Assembly (NCBI RefSeq): GCF_038148855.1
Contig: NZ_JBBVGR010000003.1
Location: 1-64,000, forward strand
DNA length: 64,000 bases
DNA from: Phycobacter sedimenti
GTDB lineage: Bacteria; Pseudomonadota; Alphaproteobacteria; Rhodobacterales; Rhodobacteraceae
Direction of reading: 5' to 3'
The notes under the pieces were generated by a model. It made no database searches and was not told where the DNA came from. It saw only the letters and a list, made by a program, of their open reading frames with translations. Made by a program: the position numbers and the translations under genes. This document shows, one piece after another, positions 8,406-17,300 of the stretch (position 1 is its first letter; the number at the start of each line of letters is the position of its first letter).

Positions 8406-9551
8406 TCAGCCTTGCGCGGCGATCTCTGCCTCAAAGGCCCATTCAAGCCAGGGCAGCATGGCCTGCACGTCAGAGGTTTCGACCGTGCCGCCACACCAGA
8501 TCCGCAGACCGGCAGGCGCGTCGCGATAGGCGCCGATGTCCAGCGCGATGTTTTCCGCCTCAAGACGTTTCGCAACGGCCTTGGCAAAGGCGGCGCCGTC
8601 CTGGATACGCGCATCGGTGAACTTCAGGCAGACCGAAGTGTTCGACAGGGTCGCCGGATCCTTGGCCAGGAAGTCGATCCAATCGTGCAGTTCGACGAAA
8701 TCGGCAACCGCCTTGGTATTGGCATTGGCACGGGCCTGCAGCCCTTCGAGACCGCCAACCGAGCGCGCCCAATCCAGCGCGAAGAGGTAGTCCTCGACCG
8801 CCAGCATCGAGGGGGTGTTGATCGTCTCGCCCTTGAAGATCCCGTCGATCAGCTTGCCGCCCTTGGTCAGGCGGAAGATCTTCGGCATGGGCCATGCGGG
8901 CGTGTAGCTTTCCAGGCGCTCCACCGCGCGCGGGGAGAGGATCAGCATGCCGTGGGCCGCTTCGCCGCCCAGCACCTTCTGCCAGGAGAAGGTGGTCACA
9001 TCCAGCTTGTCCCAGGGCAGGTCCTGCGCAAAGGCCGCCGAGGTGGCATCGCAGAGGGTCAGACCTTCACGGTCCGCCGGGATCCAGTCGCCGTTGGGGA
9101 CGCGCACACCCGAGGTGGTGCCGTTCCAGGTGAAGACGACGTCATTGGTGAAATCGACCGAAGCCAGATCAACGATCTCGCCGTAATCGGCAGTCTTGGA
9201 AACGGCGTCCAGCTTCAGCTGCTTCACGACATCCGTGACCCAGCCGGAGCCGAAGCTTTCCCAGGCGAGCATCTCGACGCCGCGGGCGCCCAGCAGGCTC
9301 CACATGGCCATTTCCATGGCACCGGTGTCCGAGGCGGGCACGATACCGATCTTGTATTCAGCGGGGATCCCCAGAACTTCGCGGGTGCCTTCGATGGCGG
9401 CCTTCAGCTTGTCCTTGCCGACAGCGGCACGGTGCGAACGGCCAAGAGGCGCATCTGCGAGTTTGGTCAGATCGAATGTGGGGGGTTTGGCACAGGGGCC
9501 AGAGGAAAAACGCGGGTTGGCCGGCCGCGTAGCCGGTTGCTGGTTAGCCAT
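8406..9551 (-). CDS. serC: Phosphoserine aminotransferase
   Basis: PLP enzyme converting 3-phosphohydroxypyruvate and glutamate to phosphoserine; also used in pyridoxal phosphate synthesis in some bacteria. The 381-residue product begins with the N-terminal block NPRFSSGPCAKPP typical of the alphaproteobacterial/Methanosarcina-type branch, and the Schiff-base Lys sits in FSWQKVLGGE. The start codon is inside a small hairpin (see the leader). It is followed by serA. Confidence 0.96.
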   Translation of the reverse strand: MANQQPATRPANPRFSSGPCAKPPTFDLTKLADAPLGRSHRAAVGKDKLKAAIEGTREVLGIPAEYKIGIVPASDTGAMEMAMWSLLGARGVEMLAWESFGSGWVTDVVKQLKLDAVSKTADYGEIVDLASVDFTNDVVFTWNGTTSGVRVPNGDWIPADREGLTLCDATSAAFAQDLPWDKLDVTTFSWQKVLGGEAAHGMLILSPRAVERLESYTPAWPMPKIFRLTKGGKLIDGIFKGETINTPSMLAVEDYLFALDWARSVGGLEGLQARANANTKAVADFVELHDWIDFLAKDPATLSNTSVCLKFTDARIQDGAAFAKAVAKRLEAENIALDIGAYRDAPAGLRIWCGGTVETSDVQAMLPWLEWAFEAEIAAQG

Positions 9552-9625
9552 TTATGCTATCCTTCCAGATAAATGCCCCTCGTTGGGGAGGGGTGTCCCA
9601 CCGACGGAGCTAAGGCCTGTTGTCG
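9550..9625 (-). ncRNA. serC-type RNA leader
   Basis: On the minus strand just before serC are two hairpins. The first is a CCCCT/AGGGG stem (9576-9593). The second is ATTTAT/ATAAAT (9569-9574 with 9550-9555), whose loop holds the GGAAGG ribosome site and whose 3' arm includes the A of the start codon. A serC RNA motif upstream of serC-serA, overlapping the ribosome site, is described for Alphaproteobacteria; the position and layout match. Membership needs a covariance search. Confidence 0.6.
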
Positions 9626-9799
9626 CGTCGCGCAATATCAAAAACGACAGATTGCGGCGATCTGGCGCGCAATTGCGACTTGTCGTGACGCCTTTCGGAA
9701 ACTTCGTGAACAGAGTTTTGCCAAAACCGGTGTTTCATTGCAGCCATGGGGGCAATGCTGTTGTCTGTTCGAGGACAAGAATCGAATCGGATAATTCAG

Positions 9800-10840
9800 A
9801 TGAGCAGACTGGCCCTCGTCACCTATTCCCTGGCCCTTTTGCTGATGGTGGGCTGGTTGCTGACCGCCGGTCAGGCCATCCTCCTGCCGATCCTGATTGC
9901 CATCATAGCCGTCTATATCCTGACCACCGCCGCCGAGGTGTTGGGCCAGGTCCCGGGCATTGGCCGCCTGCCCCGCACCCTGCGGCGCCTTCTTGTTCTG
10001 CTGGGGATTCTCGCGGCCTTCATGGTGCTGGCCTCTTTCATCACGGCAAGTGCCACGGCCATTTCTGCGGCGCTGCCACAATATGCGGCGAACCTCGACA
10101 AGCTGCAGCACCAGCTCCTGACCTATCTGGGCGTGGATGAGGTCCCGAGCTGGGCCAATCTGGGCGAAAGCCTTCTGGATCTCATCGATGCCACCACCCT
10201 TATGCCAGCCATGCTTGCCACGATCAGCAACGGCGGCACCCTGATCGTGGGCGCAGCGCTATATGCGGTGTTCATCCTGACCGAACTGGACCGTCTGCCG
10301 GAAAAAACGCTCAAGGCAATGAGCGATCCCGAGGATGCAGAACGCACGCTCGAACTGGCGCGTAAGATCAACGACAAGATCGGCGGGTATCTTGCGGCCA
10401 AGACGCTGGTGAACGTGGTCTTGGGTCTCATCTCCTATGCGATCCTGCTGATGCTCGGGATCGCACATCCGGCCTTCTGGGCGATCCTGATCGGACTGCT
10501 CAATTACATTCCCTACATCGGCTCGATCATCGCCGTGTTCTTTCCGGTCACCATCAGCCTGATCCAGTTCGGCTCTTTTGGCCATGCAGCGATGGCGCTG
10601 ATGACACTGATGACACCGCAGATGATCATAGGTTACTACGTGGAGCCAAAGTACCTTGGCCAATCGGTCAACCTGAGCCCATTCTCGGTGCTTCTGGCAC
10701 TGGCGCTCTGGACCGAACTCTGGGGGATGACGGGTGCGATCCTGGCGGTGCCACTGACCGCCATGGTGATGATCATCCTGGCCGAAATCCCCAACACACG
10801 CTGGCTGGCAGTCATGATGTCCGAGAACGGCAAGATCTGA
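9800..10840 (+). CDS. AI-2E/PerM-family membrane transporter
   Basis: A 346-residue polytopic membrane protein of the AI-2E exporter (PerM/UPF0118) family. It shows the usual layout: two N-terminal helices, a helix about 70 residues in, a cytoplasmic or periplasmic middle with EDAERTLELARKINDKIGGYL, then the conserved C-terminal helices with the IGLLNYIPYIGS motif and GYYVEPKYLG. The substrate is unknown; some members are Na+/H+ antiporters and few truly export AI-2. The ATG at 9800 is chosen because it opens the first hydrophobic helix. Confidence 0.88.
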   Translation: MSRLALVTYSLALLLMVGWLLTAGQAILLPILIAIIAVYILTTAAEVLGQVPGIGRLPRTLRRLLVLLGILAAFMVLASFITASATAISAALPQYAANLDKLQHQLLTYLGVDEVPSWANLGESLLDLIDATTLMPAMLATISNGGTLIVGAALYAVFILTELDRLPEKTLKAMSDPEDAERTLELARKINDKIGGYLAAKTLVNVVLGLISYAILLMLGIAHPAFWAILIGLLNYIPYIGSIIAVFFPVTISLIQFGSFGHAAMALMTLMTPQMIIGYYVEPKYLGQSVNLSPFSVLLALALWTELWGMTGAILAVPLTAMVMIILAEIPNTRWLAVMMSENGKI

Positions 10841-10868
10841 TCCCCTGTCCCATTGAAGCCACCTTTCG

Positions 10869-10890
10869 CCGCAGGGACTGGTCCCTGCGG
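10869..10890 (+). terminator. Perfect stem-loop after the permease gene
   Basis: CCGCAGGGAC (10869-10878) pairs exactly with GTCCCTGCGG (10881-10890), leaving a two-base gap. It lies between the permease and serB. No T-run follows, so it may be a weak terminator or an RNA-stabilising hairpin. Confidence 0.5.
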
Positions 10891-10946
10891 CCCCGCATCG
10901 CTATGAGGAGCAGCAAACCTGCCCTCTCCCGCCTTGGAGCCTGCCC

Positions 10947-11822
10947 ATGTATACCGTCACCCTGCTCTGCCCCCCTGCGGCCCGCTGCCTTGAGACCGCG
11001 CTGGTCGAGTCTCTGCGCAATGCATGGGGTGGCGGAGAAGCCCGCTGGCTGTCACCCGATGTTGCGGCCGAATTCTCGCTTGAGGCACTACCGGACAACC
11101 AGTGGACCGTCTGGGACGACCTGCAGAAGATCTCTGTCGATCTGGTGGTCCAACCTTCCGAAGGGCGTCGCAAGAAAATGCTGCTTGCGGACATGGATTC
11201 GACGATGATCCAGCAGGAATGCATCGACGAATTGGCCGAGGTCGCAGGAGTCGGCGAGCGCGTCAAGGACATCACCGCCCGCGCCATGAATGGCGAGCTG
11301 GACTTCGAAGGCGCCCTGACCGAGCGCGTTGGCCTGTTGAAAGGACTGCCCGAGGCCATGATCACCGAGGTGCTGAACACCCGGATCTCTCTTATGCCGG
11401 GCGGCACGCAGCTGGTGGCGACGATGAAAGCAGACGGTGCCTATGCGGCACTGGTCTCGGGCGGGTTCACCGCCTTCACCACCAAGGTCGCAGCCGAGCT
11501 CGGCTTTGATGAGAACCGAGCTAACACCTTGCTCGCGGCGGATGGTACGCTCACCGGGGAGGTCGCTCGCCCGATCCTTGGGCGCGAAGCGAAGGTGAAC
11601 GCTCTGGAAGAGATCACGGCGCAGCTGGGTATTTCCGAAGGGGATGTGATTGCCGTTGGGGATGGGGCAAACGATCTTGGCATGCTCAAGCGCGCAGGGG
11701 CAGGTGTTGCACTTCACGCAAAACCGTCAGTCGCCGCCGAGTGCGACATCCGCATCAACCACGGCGATCTGACCGCGCTCCTCTATGTTCAGGGCTATGC
11801 CCAGGACGACTTCAAAGGCTGA
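10947..11822 (+). CDS. serB: Phosphoserine phosphatase
   Basis: HAD-superfamily phosphatase that releases serine from phosphoserine, the last step of the pathway begun by SerA and SerC nearby. The 291 residues comprise an N-terminal regulatory/ACT-like part (1-75) and a HAD core with the nucleophile motif DMDSTMIQQECIDELA, SGGFTAF (motif II), and the GDGANDLGML motif near residue 235. A GGAG lies 7 nt before the ATG. The TauE-family gene follows closely. Confidence 0.96.
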   Translation: MYTVTLLCPPAARCLETALVESLRNAWGGGEARWLSPDVAAEFSLEALPDNQWTVWDDLQKISVDLVVQPSEGRRKKMLLADMDSTMIQQECIDELAEVAGVGERVKDITARAMNGELDFEGALTERVGLLKGLPEAMITEVLNTRISLMPGGTQLVATMKADGAYAALVSGGFTAFTTKVAAELGFDENRANTLLAADGTLTGEVARPILGREAKVNALEEITAQLGISEGDVIAVGDGANDLGMLKRAGAGVALHAKPSVAAECDIRINHGDLTALLYVQGYAQDDFKG

Positions 11823-11827
11823 TCTCA

Positions 11828-12604
11828 GTGCCCGAATTCCTGCTCGTGGCAGAGGTTGCCCCGGACATCCTGCTGCTCCTGATGGCTGCGGGGTTTGTCG
11901 CCGGTTTCATTGATGCCATCGCGGGCGGCGGCGGGCTGATCACGGTGCCTGTGCTGCTGATTGCCGGGGCCAATCCGGTGACCGCCCTTGCGACCAACAA
12001 AATACAGGGCTTATTCGGCGCTGCGACTGCAGCCCTGTCTTATGCGCGTGGCGGCCATGTGGATCTGCGCAGCCAATGGAGATCTGCACTGATTGCCTTT
12101 GGCGCCTCGATCCTGGGAGCCTTGCTTGTGTCAGTACTCCCGGTCGAATGGATCCGAATGATCCTGCCAGTCTTGCTCATAGGCATTGCACTGTTTTTTG
12201 CTTTCAAAAAGGGGCTTGGAGATCTTGATCGCGCACGCCGCCTGTCACCTGCCGTTTTTGCCGGAACCATGGTGCCGCTGTGTGCTGCCTATGACGGCCT
12301 TCTGGGGCCGGGCGCCGGAAGTTTCTACATGCTCGCCTTCGTCTCACTGGCCGGATACGGGATCCTCAAGGCCACCGCCCATACGAAACTGCTGAACCTC
12401 GCTTCCAACGCAGGTGCCCTGGCCGCTTTTGCATTCGTCGCAACACCATGGTGGATCACGGGTCTTGCCATGGGGGCTGCCCAGATTGCAGGAGCAAGAT
12501 TGGGCGCCATCCTTGCCCAGAAAATCGGCGCACGGCTGATCAAACCCCTTTTGGTGGTCACGTCGGTAGCACTTGCCGCAAAACTCATCATCGACATGCT
12601 GTAG
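11828..12604 (+). CDS. TauE/SafE-family permease (sulfite/anion exporter)
   Basis: A 258-residue integral membrane protein of the TauE/SafE family, with seven or eight helices. The family repeats are visible: GFIDAIAGGGGLITVPVLL in the first half and GPGAGSFYMLAF with KATAHTKLLNLASN in the second. It likely exports sulfite or a related organosulfur anion; the substrate is not shown by sequence. The GTG start at 11828 is inferred from the close spacing to serB (5 nt) and the hydrophobic N-terminus; the frame is open further upstream inside serB. Confidence 0.85.
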   Translation: MPEFLLVAEVAPDILLLLMAAGFVAGFIDAIAGGGGLITVPVLLIAGANPVTALATNKIQGLFGAATAALSYARGGHVDLRSQWRSALIAFGASILGALLVSVLPVEWIRMILPVLLIGIALFFAFKKGLGDLDRARRLSPAVFAGTMVPLCAAYDGLLGPGAGSFYMLAFVSLAGYGILKATAHTKLLNLASNAGALAAFAFVATPWWITGLAMGAAQIAGARLGAILAQKIGARLIKPLLVVTSVALAAKLIIDML

Positions 12605-12782
12605 ACAGGCAAACCCCAGCACGGGCGTTCTCCCGCGCCTGCGCGTGCAAGGGACCATCGGGCCGGGACCCGCTGGCAGCCTTGGGCGCCGCGCCGCGCA
12701 TCGCGCGGCGCCACGCCCAACGGGAGGGGGGCTTGCCAAAGGCCCCCGACGGGCGGGAGCCCTTGACCAATTCGCTCACCGT
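12605..12782. repeat. GC-rich palindromic intergenic element
   Basis: This gap between convergent genes is unusually GC-rich and holds two hairpins. The first has a 17-bp arm pair with one 2x2 mismatch (12682-12698 with 12704-12720; TTGGGCG and GCGCCGCG arms). The second is a GGGGG/CCCCC stem (about 12726-12748). No reading frame is supported. The composition and compact double hairpin resemble a dispersed intergenic repeat; other copies cannot be checked in this window. Confidence 0.5.
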
Positions 12783-13781
12783 TCAGAAAACGAGCTCGTC
12801 AGCCGGGCGGATCGCACCGCAGTCGATGCCGCGCCGATTGAGCAGCGGCGCATTCATGTACTTCCGGGTCTCCGGATGGTCCACTTCCAGCACGCCAAGG
12901 CCGACAAGGATTGTGGCAATCGCGCATTCGCTGGCGCGCGTCGCCCCGTCCACGATCTTCAATGCAACACCCAGCTGCTGCTCGGGCAGGATCGCCACGA
13001 ACACCGCCTCGGCGCCGGTCTTGATCGCCACGCGCCCGCCCATGGCGCGCATCAGGTTGGTACAGGCGCGTGTCTCTCCAGCGACAAGCTCGGGGTGCGT
13101 GGCCATAGCCGACACCAGCTGCGCTGCCCCTTCCGAGGCACGGTCGGACCGGGTATGCGCAGAGGCAAACCACCCCATCGCCCGCGCCAGCCCATGCACA
13201 GAGGTGGCGAAGTTCGGCGCCGAGCAGCCGTCGATGCCATAGCCCGGGCTGTCCATCCCCGTCACCTCCTCAAAGGCGGAAAGGCAGGCCTGTTGCACCG
13301 GATGATCGACATCCACGTACTCTGGCCCAGCGCCCAAGTGCTGGTTCAATGTCAGAAACCCTGCGTGCTTGCCCGAGCAATTGTTGTGCACCTGGCAGGG
13401 AGACTGATCCGTCTTGATCAGCTCGTTGCGCGCGGGAATATCGGCAGGTTCTTGCGGGCCACACCGAAAATCAGCGTCAGCGAGTCCAAGTTGCCCCAAC
13501 CAGGTGTTTACCCGATCCGTATGAATGTGGGCTCCGTTGTGCGACGCGCAGGCCAGAGCCAGTTGCTCGGACGTCAGGCCATACTTGGCGGCGGCGCCCG
13601 AGGTCATCAGCGGCAGCGCCTGGATCATCTTGGCCGAACTACGCGGGTAGATTACCGCATCCGGATCTCCCCAGCTACGCACGATCTGGCCACTCGCATC
13701 ACAGACCACCGCGTGACCCAGATGCAAGCTTTCCAGCAGTGGTCCGCGCCAGACTTCGGCCATGGGAACAGGTTTCGTCAT
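12783..13781 (-). CDS. Class 3 L-asparaginase (Rhizobium etli type)
   Basis: Asparaginase II family enzyme that hydrolyses asparagine to aspartate and ammonia. It is unrelated to the E. coli enzymes and resembles a serine-hydrolase fold. In the 332-residue product, Ser48-Lys51 (SSAK), Ser80 (CASHNGAH) and Cys135-Lys138 (CSGKH) fall exactly at the active-site positions known from R. etli ReAV. The ATG at 13781 is chosen for its upstream GAGG and for this numbering match; 14 more codons are open upstream. Confidence 0.92.
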   Translation of the reverse strand: MTKPVPMAEVWRGPLLESLHLGHAVVCDASGQIVRSWGDPDAVIYPRSSAKMIQALPLMTSGAAAKYGLTSEQLALACASHNGAHIHTDRVNTWLGQLGLADADFRCGPQEPADIPARNELIKTDQSPCQVHNNCSGKHAGFLTLNQHLGAGPEYVDVDHPVQQACLSAFEEVTGMDSPGYGIDGCSAPNFATSVHGLARAMGWFASAHTRSDRASEGAAQLVSAMATHPELVAGETRACTNLMRAMGGRVAIKTGAEAVFVAILPEQQLGVALKIVDGATRASECAIATILVGLGVLEVDHPETRKYMNAPLLNRRGIDCGAIRPADELVF

Positions 13782-13962
13782 GATATCAGCCTCGTTTCTT
13801 GGCGAAATCCTGCCAAAACGCACTTTCGCCCGTGGTGCTTGTTACGTTACTGTGCTTCTGTATGGCAAGCGGGGCAATGCGGGTAAAGACGGCGGTTAAC
13901 GCTGCCAAACCCATGAAGCATCCCCTTGAATTGAGGTTATGACAGTCTTGGAGTCGGGACAA

Positions 13963-14496
13963 ATGGCATCGAAACTCGTCCGCTTGGCCGCGGGCCTGTG
14001 TATGGCCGCACTGGCCACCACCGCACAAGCACAGCAAGCAACGACAGACAACCGCGTTGGCGCAAATGTCGACTGGAGCGTCTTCCAGGCCGACAACCCA
14101 AAAGAATGCTGGGGCGTTTCAGCGCCCAAGGAAACCGTGAACACGCGTGATGGCCGCGTCGTCGCGGTGCGCCGCAGCGACATTCAACTTTTCGTCCTGT
14201 TCCGCCCCGACGACAGCGACAAGGGACAGGTCAGCTTTACCGGCGGCTATCCCTTCGCGCCGGGATCGACCGTGAACATGGTGATCGGGGACGCGGAATT
14301 CGAACTCTTCACAGAGGGCGAATGGGCCTGGCCCGCTACCCCAGCGGATGATGCAAAGATCATCACCGCGATGAAACGCGGCGCCGATGCGGTCCTTACG
14401 GCGCGTTCGGCGCGCGGTACGCAGACCAAGGACAGCTTCTCGCTCCTGGGGTTCACCGCCGCCTTCGAAGACGCCGAAAAGCGCTGCACGCAGTAA
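13963..14496 (+). CDS. IalB-like secreted protein
   Basis: A 177-residue protein with a clear signal peptide (hydrophobic core about 6-20, cleavage after TAQA). The mature part resembles the invasion-associated locus B family: a Cys in NPKECWGVS, VLFRPDD, the SFTGGYPFAPGS segment, and a C-terminal Cys that could form a disulfide with the first. Function is unknown in free-living relatives; it is probably periplasmic. The start at 13963 has GGAG 9 nt upstream, whereas the earlier ATG at 13939 has a site only 2 nt away. Confidence 0.78.
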   Translation: MASKLVRLAAGLCMAALATTAQAQQATTDNRVGANVDWSVFQADNPKECWGVSAPKETVNTRDGRVVAVRRSDIQLFVLFRPDDSDKGQVSFTGGYPFAPGSTVNMVIGDAEFELFTEGEWAWPATPADDAKIITAMKRGADAVLTARSARGTQTKDSFSLLGFTAAFEDAEKRCTQ

Positions 14497-14525
14497 GCCG
14501 GACAGCCCACTCGGGCGATAGAATT

Positions 14526-14560
14526 GGCCCCGCCTTCATAAGGTGTCGGGGCCTTTTTTT
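14526..14560 (+). terminator. Rho-independent terminator
   Basis: GGCCCCG (14526-14532) pairs with CGGGGCC (14547-14553) and is followed by seven T (14554-14560). It is a classical terminator for the IalB-like gene. Confidence 0.9.
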
Positions 14561-14665
14561 GCGCGGCCCGCACCCTCCAACGCAACAGATCTCACAGGAA
14601 ATCTTTTGATCTTTGGGCAAACTCCTATATAGAGCCGCATCCAGCCCCTTAATTCGAGTCGCCCC

Positions 14666-15850
14666 ATGTCCGCCAACGCGCCGATCACCCAAGACGTTCT
14701 GACCCTGCCCCGTAAATTGCCCGAGGGCGGCAAGATCAACCTTGTGGGCCTCACCCGTGATCAGATGCGCGCGGTGCTGATCGAACATGGCACGCCGGAA
14801 AAACAGGCCAAGATGCGGGTCGGACAGATCTGGCAGTGGATCTATCAGTGGGGCAAGCGCGACTTTGCCGAGATGACCAACCTCGCCAAGGCTTATCGCG
14901 CCCAGCTGGCCGAACACTTCGAAATCGCCATCCCCGAGGTGGTCAGCAAGCAGGTCTCCTCCGACGGCACCCGCAAGTATCTGGTGCGGATTGCAGGCGG
15001 GCATGAGGTCGAGGTGGTCTACATCCCCGAAGAGGGGCGCGGCACGCTGTGTATCTCCAGCCAGGTGGGCTGCACACTGACCTGTTCCTTCTGCCACACC
15101 GGCACCCAGAAGCTGGTGCGCAACCTCACTGCGGCCGAGATCGTCGGCCAGGTGATGATGGCGCGCGACGATCTGGACGAATGGCCGGTTCCGGGCGAAC
15201 CAAAAGACGAAACCCGCCTTCTGTCCAATATCGTGCTGATGGGCATGGGAGAGCCACTTTACAACTTCGACAACGTGCGTGACGCGATGAAAATCGCCAT
15301 GGATCCCGAGGGGATTTCCCTGTCGCGCCGCCGTATTACCCTTTCCACATCGGGCGTAGTGCCTGAAATCGCCCGCACCGCCGAGGAAATCGGCTGTCTG
15401 CTCGCGGTCTCCTTCCACGCCACCACCGACGAGGTGCGCGACAAGCTGGTGCCGATCAACAAGCGCTGGAACATCGAGGCGCTTCTGAACGCGCTGCGCG
15501 ATTATCCGCGCCTGACCAACTCCGAACGCATCACCTTTGAATACGTGATGCTGAAGGATGTGAACGACAGCGACGAAGACGCGCATCGTCTGGTGGAGCT
15601 GATCAAGGGCATTCCGGCCAAGGTGAACCTCATCCCCTTCAACGAATGGCCCGGCGCGCCTTACAAACGCTCGTCGAACAACCGCATTCACGCCTTTGCC
15701 AATATCATCTACCAGGCCGGATATGCCTCTCCTATCCGCACCCCACGCGGTGAGGATATTCTGGCCGCCTGCGGTCAGCTCAAGTCCGCCACCGAACGCG
15801 CCAGGAAAAGCCGCAAGCAGATCGAAGCCGAGGCCGGTCTGTCGTCCTGA
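14666..15850 (+). CDS. rlmN: 23S rRNA (adenine2503-C2)/tRNA (adenine37-C2) methyltransferase
   Basis: Radical-SAM methyltransferase that installs 2-methyladenosine on 23S rRNA A2503 and on tRNA A37. The 394-residue product has the N-terminal helical RNA-binding part with VGQIWQWIY and the 4Fe-4S Cys triad C136-C140-C143 (CTLTCSFC). It also has the MGMGEPLYN motif, a Cys near the end (AACGQLKS) matching the resolving Cys, and the RRRITLSTSG block. It is a monocistronic housekeeping gene. Confidence 0.97.
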   Translation: MSANAPITQDVLTLPRKLPEGGKINLVGLTRDQMRAVLIEHGTPEKQAKMRVGQIWQWIYQWGKRDFAEMTNLAKAYRAQLAEHFEIAIPEVVSKQVSSDGTRKYLVRIAGGHEVEVVYIPEEGRGTLCISSQVGCTLTCSFCHTGTQKLVRNLTAAEIVGQVMMARDDLDEWPVPGEPKDETRLLSNIVLMGMGEPLYNFDNVRDAMKIAMDPEGISLSRRRITLSTSGVVPEIARTAEEIGCLLAVSFHATTDEVRDKLVPINKRWNIEALLNALRDYPRLTNSERITFEYVMLKDVNDSDEDAHRLVELIKGIPAKVNLIPFNEWPGAPYKRSSNNRIHAFANIIYQAGYASPIRTPRGEDILAACGQLKSATERARKSRKQIEAEAGLSS

Positions 15851-16042
15851 CCTGCTTGCCCATCTGAAACACGCAGGAGGCGGGCATATCGCCACTGGAC
15901 CACGCGGATCGCGCCGTTGTGGCCGCTTTTTGCCATGATTGCGCAGTCCCTGCCGCAATCTTTCCCTGTTTCAGGTGAAATTTCGCCATTCAGGCGGAAC
16001 AGTTTCGATTCCAGCGACAATGTAGTCCAGAAAGGAATCGAA

Positions 16043-16261
16043 ATGCAGTACAGCATCGGCGAAGCCGCCAATCTCAATGAGATCGAACCGGGCGTTCTGA
16101 CCATGATCCGCGATGAGCGCGAAAAGGCACTCAGCCCGCGCGAATGGAAATTCCGCCTGCGTGGATACGGCTATGGCATCAAGACCGTCGAAGGGGAACA
16201 GATCCTGACACGGCTACCCAAGAACGTGCCAATCGGTGTCCTGCCGCCAGAGTTCTGCTGA
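16043..16261 (+). CDS. Small conserved hypothetical protein
   Basis: A 72-residue charged protein with no signal peptide or membrane segment; family not recognised. AAAGGA lies 7 nt before the ATG, and the coding stretch has a consistent codon pattern, so it is likely real. The preceding 190 nt carry no other gene. It is convergent with the LOG-family gene. Confidence 0.6.
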   Translation: MQYSIGEAANLNEIEPGVLTMIRDEREKALSPREWKFRLRGYGYGIKTVEGEQILTRLPKNVPIGVLPPEFC

Positions 16262-16306
16262 ACACCGGCGGCATGCTTCAAAAGCGTTTGATGGATCGCC
16301 CGACGC

Positions 16307-17155
16307 TCAGATATTGCGGTCCGGCAGAGAGTCGCGCGGCGGCGCCGGCTCCCAGTTATCGATGACATGCACCGCCTCCTGGGCGGTCTCGACAAATCGG
16401 AAAAGGTCCAGGTCTCGGTCTGAAATGGTCCCGGCATCGGCCAAGGCCTCCCAGTTTATGATCTTTTCCCAGAAGGCGCGCCCAAAAAGGATGAAGGGCA
16501 CCCGCTCCATCCGCCCGGTCTGAATGAGGGTCAGGCTCTCGAACAGTTCATCCAGCGTCCCAAAACCGCCCGGGAACACAGTGATCGCCCGCGCGCGCAT
16601 CAGAAAATGCATCTTGCGCACAGCGAAATAGTGGAAGTTGAAGCTGAGTTCCGGCGTCACATATTCGTTCGGTGCCTGTTCATGCGGCAGAACGATGCCA
16701 AGACCAATCGAGTGCCCGCCCGCATCGCTGGCACCCAGGTTGCCGGCCTCCATCACGCCAGGGCCGCCGCCGGTCACAACCACATTGTGACGACAAGAGG
16801 ATTTCAGCGACTCCACCGTCATCAGCCGAGCAAACTCTCGCGCTTCATCATAGAAATGCGACAGATCCGCCAAGGTCTTGGTGCGTGCCTGATCCTTGTT
16901 CTTCGGGCTTGGAATACGGGCACCGCCGAACATGACGATCGTGCTTTCGATACCTCTTTCGTCCAGCAAAAGCTGCGGTTTCAGCAGTTCCAGCTGCAGA
17001 CGCACCGGGCGCAGCTCGTCCCGCAGCATGAAGGCATCATCCGCAAAGGCCAGCCGATAGGACGGAGACTGCGTTTGCGGGGTCAGGGGAATGTGTTCGG
17101 CGCGGCTGCGGTCGGACAGGGCGTCGGGAAACGGACTTTTGCGATCATCACTCAT
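16307..17155 (-). CDS. LOG-family protein (Rossmann-fold nucleotide hydrolase)
   Basis: TIGR00730/LOG family: cytokinin riboside 5'-monophosphate phosphoribohydrolase-like proteins, in bacteria sometimes PpnN-like nucleotide 5'-monophosphate nucleosidases. The product has 282 residues with the two signature motifs, GGGPGVMEAGNLGA and PGGFGTLDE. An N-terminal extension of about 100 residues precedes the Rossmann core, which places it in the longer subgroup. The ATG at 17155 (MSDDRKS) is preferred over an open stretch of 23 codons upstream. Confidence 0.87.
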   Translation of the reverse strand: MSDDRKSPFPDALSDRSRAEHIPLTPQTQSPSYRLAFADDAFMLRDELRPVRLQLELLKPQLLLDERGIESTIVMFGGARIPSPKNKDQARTKTLADLSHFYDEAREFARLMTVESLKSSCRHNVVVTGGGPGVMEAGNLGASDAGGHSIGLGIVLPHEQAPNEYVTPELSFNFHYFAVRKMHFLMRARAITVFPGGFGTLDELFESLTLIQTGRMERVPFILFGRAFWEKIINWEALADAGTISDRDLDLFRFVETAQEAVHVIDNWEPAPPRDSLPDRNI

Positions 17156-17300
17156 GGGGACTGCCTGCGTTTTTTGTTCACTTACTTTCCTGTCTATCCG
17201 CGCCGTGCGGCGGGCGCCAGTCAAACGCTGCTCCTAACCTCTTGCGCCCGAGGCGCAGTGGCGTAGTCTCCCCCGCACGAGCAAGGAACAGGCGGACCAG

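Noticed and set aside
6876..9572. 898-residue plus-strand open frame
   Set aside because: It is the antisense shadow of serA and serC, rich in His/Arg/Gly, with no recognisable domain.
13895..13905. Isolated GTTAAC as a CtrA site before the IalB-like gene
   Set aside because: Only one half-site is present; no second TTAA at the right spacing.
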